Source of the DNA: Opeltia flavorubescens
Taxonomy: Eukaryota > Ascomycota > Lecanoromycetes > Teloschistales > Teloschistaceae
Direction of reading: 5' to 3'
Assembly (NCBI GenBank): GCA_000442125.1
Contig: KE546967.1
Location: 1,178,001 to 1,242,000 of the forward strand
DNA: 64,000 nucleotides
Part shown: piece after piece, positions 60,811-64,000 of the stretch
How positions within the stretch are numbered: position 1 is the stretch's first letter
How the letters are laid out: each line of letters starts with the position of its first letter
Translations under genes and position numbers: made by a program
The notes under the pieces: model-generated
Told to the model about the DNA's origin: nothing
Database searches by the model: none
What the model saw: only the letters and a program-made list of their open reading frames with translations

Positions 60811-61327
60811 TTTAAAATTTATATAAGTTAGAGTTTTAGCGGGTTAAATCGAATTTAATTTAAAATTTTAATTTAGTTTTTATAATAGAATATTATAATA
60901 ATTATTATAATAGTAAAATATTTAATTATTTTAAATTTATTATATAATTTTTATTTTTTATATATTTTATATTTTTTTTACTAAAACTATATTTTTTAAA
61001 AAAAGAATTATTTTTTTTATATAGATTATATAGAGATTATATATTAAAGTAATTAATATATAGTATATTATTTTAAAAAATTATTTTATATTTAAATTAA
61101 TATATTAAATATATTTTTATAATTTTTTAAAAAATTTTAAAAGTTTTTAATTAAATATATATATTTTTTTTTTATAATTTAATAAAGATTTCGTAAATAA
61201 TTTATTAAAATAATTATTTAAAAAGTATTAGTTTAATTAATATTTATAAATAGCGAATTTTATAAAATATAAAAATTAATTAAAAAATAAATATAAAAAT
61301 TATTATAAATATTTAGGGATAATATTA

Positions 61328-61349
61328 TTTTTTTTTTTTTTTTTTTTTT
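61328..61349. repeat. Poly-T run, 22 bases
   Basis: The longest homopolymer in the window, inside the AT-rich block. The same explanation as for the poly-A run applies. Confidence 0.7.
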
Positions 61350-64000
61350 AAAATTATATAATAAAAGATTTAATATTTAGTAATTATTTAAATTTTATTT
61401 TTAATTTTTTATTTAATTAATTTTTAAAATATTAATAAAATCTTTTATTTAATTAATTTAAATAGTTTTTTTTTTTTAATTTTTTAAGCGGTTATTTTTT
61501 AATAATTAAAAAAAAATTTACTATTTAGCTATTCTAATTTATTATTTTTAATAGATTTTATAATTTTTAAAATCGGGTTATATTATTTTAACTATTTTTA
61601 TATAATATTTTAAATTTATTTAAATATAAATAATAAAAATATTTAAAAAGGCTTTAATAAAAATTTTTAAAATTAATCGATTAAAGGTTTTTTTAATATA
61701 TAATTTAAAAATAAATATAATAAAAATATTAATAGTAAAAATAATAAAAAAAGATTTAAAAATAATAAAAATATTTATTTCCCTTTTAAATTTTTATATA
61801 AATTATTTAATATTATTTAATTATTTTTATTTTAATATTCGAGTTTTTATATATTAAGTAGTTAATCTAATATTTTAATATTAGAGTATCTATAATATTA
61901 GTTATAATATTTAGTTTATAATATTTTAAAAATTATTATATTAATTATTATAATTTATTTTATTAGCTAGTAAATAATAATTAAATATAAATATTAAAAT
62001 TTAACGAAATAATTTAAAATTTTAAATAAATTTAAAAAAAAAATATTAAAAAAAAAATAATAAATAACTAGTATTATATTTTATTAATATAATAATAATT
62101 TATAATATATTAATAAAAATATATTAATTTTATTTTTTTTAATAATTTTTTATTTTTTTTTTATAATTATTTACTTTAATATTTTTTTTATATAATTATA
62201 AAAAGGTTTTTTAAATTTTTAATATATTAAATAGCTTTTAAATTTCTTTTTTAAAATTAAATAAATTATAATTTAATATAAGTTTATTATTTATTAATAA
62301 ATTAAATTATAATTATTTTTATATAAAAGAAACGCGTAAAACTTTTTTAATATAATAAAATTATATTTACTAAATTATTTTTTATTTTAAAAAAAAAAAA
62401 CCTAAATATATTTATTAAGGTAGTTATAAAAAAATAATAGTATAGAATTATTATTAAAAATATACTATAATATTTAATAGAAAGCCCGATATAGTATATA
62501 AATAATATAAATTAATCCTTATATATCTAGTAAATAGGTAAAAAATAAATATAATTAAAATATATATTACTATATTTAAATATAAAAGGAAAATAAAAAA
62601 TTATAAATTTTTTTAAATAATTTTTTAAAATTTATAGAAAAATAAAGTATATTTAATTTAAATACTATTATAATAATTATTATATTATATATAAATATAT
62701 TTATTTTTTTTAATTTCTAGTTTATTAAATAAAAGGTTCTTTTAAAAGATATAAAACGCGAGAATTTTAATATTTAATTCTTATATTAAATTATTATAAT
62801 AGATTAAAATTTTATTATAATAGAAAATATTAAAATTTTTTATATATTTTAATATTTTAATTAAATAATTAAATTATTTAATTTATTATTTTTTTAAAAT
62901 TATTTATTTAAACTTTTAAATAATATTAAAAAATAATTATTTAATAATCTATTTTAATATATAAAAGTTTTAATTATATTTAATTATTAATCGGTAAAAA
63001 ATCGTTAATTATATATATTAATTATTACGTTTTTTATTAATAAAATCTAGAATTAATATAAGGTTTTTATTAGTTTTAAATATATTTTAAAATAATATAC
63101 TAGTTTATATTTTATAAAGATAGTTAAAAGAATTTTTTAAAAATTTAAATTTTAAAAAAAATACTAGCTATTATTATAGATAACGCTAGTAATAATAAAA
63201 TAATATTTAAAAATATTTTANTAAACTTTTAAAATATTATATAATATATTAATATTTTTAAAAAAAATTATAATCTTTTAAAAAATAATAATAATTTTAA
63301 TTCGGAACTAATATAAATATTATATTTAGTATATATATTATAGCTAGCTTTAAATATACTATTAGATAATATTTATATAAATTTTATAAATAATAAGTTA
63401 TATAAAAATTAATTAGATAAAAAAAATAAAAATATAATTTAATAAATTTAGAAAAAATTATTGATTATATTAATAAAAATATATAAAGTTCTTATTAAAT
63501 AATATAATAATTATTATAATAATTCGATTTTTTAATAAATAATATATATTAATAATAATAATATATTAAAGATTTATAAATTAAGCGTTTATATTAATAT
63601 AAACGGGAATTATAAAAATATTTTTAGTAATATTTAACTTTAAAAAATTTAATTTAAATAAAATAATTTTTTTATTTAAAAGCTATTAAATAAAAAATAT
63701 AAATATTTTTAAATTTAATATCTATTAAAACTTTTTTAGAATATTACTAGTTAATAAAATTTAATATATTATATATTTATTTATATATATAATCTATAAA
63801 TAAAATTAAATTTATTTTTTAATTAATTAAAAAAAATAAAATATTTTCGTTTAAATAATAATAAATAAAGCTAGATTTAATATTTTATTTAAATATTAAA
63901 ATTTTTTTATATCTTTATAAAAATATTAAATATAATCTAGATTTTTATAATTTATTTTTCTTTTTAAATATATAATTATCTTTTTAATTATTTTAATATT

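Larger units (their letters stand above)
58968..64000. repeat. RIP-degraded AT-rich block (relic of repeats/transposons)
   Basis: From about 58968 the sequence changes abruptly to very AT-rich DNA running to the end of the window. No frame longer than 60 codons exists. Over the 360 bases from 59041 to 59400 I find no CpA and no TpG at all; remaining cytosines are in CpT, CpC or CpG. That is the footprint of repeat-induced point mutation, which converts C to T preferentially at CpA on both strands of duplicated DNA. Such blocks are usually the remains of transposons. The original element cannot be identified. Homopolymer runs and a less-mutated island (60660-60810) are listed separately; an N lies near 63221. 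Confidence 0.9.

Overview
The window looks like nuclear DNA of a filamentous ascomycete (Pezizomycotina). Genes are dense and lie on both strands. Most introns are 46-60 nt, with GT..AG ends and CTAAC/CTGAC-like branch points. Recognisable proteins have fungal-type architectures, and a 5 kb block at the right end carries the signature of repeat-induced point mutation (RIP). I modelled 25 protein genes by reading frames and joining exons by phase; exon boundaries are predictions. Six single N bases occur: 15847, 22512, 33785, 42718, 53529 and 55325 fall in or beside genes, and a further N at about 63221 lies in the AT-rich block.

Layout. 1-8.5 kb: 3' end of an arginine/serine-rich splicing factor, 3-hydroxyanthranilate dioxygenase (BNA1), a PWWP chromatin protein and an Env7/STK16-type kinase. 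8.8-20 kb, all minus strand: a CLIP-170-like microtubule plus-end protein, a DUF726 (Mil1/TMCO4-type) membrane hydrolase, an uncharacterised 253-aa protein and the WD40 ribosome-biogenesis factor PWP1. 20.2-30.6 kb, plus strand: the DEAH spliceosomal helicase PRP16, the Pol I factor RRN3 and a germinal-centre (Nak1/POD-6-type) kinase. 30.8-40.3 kb: TEL2 (-), UBA3 (+), RPC40 (-), complex I 49-kDa subunit (+), TDP2-like phosphodiesterase (-). 41-50.7 kb: an F-box gene relic and an intact F-box gene, a UBE2W-like E2, VPS33, histidyl-tRNA synthetase with two start codons, and an uncharacterised protein. 51.7-58.5 kb: a CaM-kinase, COQ6 and two adjacent minus-strand genes of unknown function that resemble each other. 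59-64 kb: extremely AT-rich DNA with no open frames and almost no CpA/TpG.

The core is housekeeping. Several genes serve ribosome and tRNA production (PWP1, RRN3, RPC40, HTS1) or ubiquitin-like pathways (UBA3, UBE2W-like, F-box), and four divergent pairs share short promoters (PWP1/PRP16, TEL2/UBA3, RPC40/NDUFS2, VPS33/HTS1). The least explained part is the right edge: a tandem pair of unrecognised paralogues beside the RIP-degraded block. I saw no tRNA, rRNA or CRISPR.
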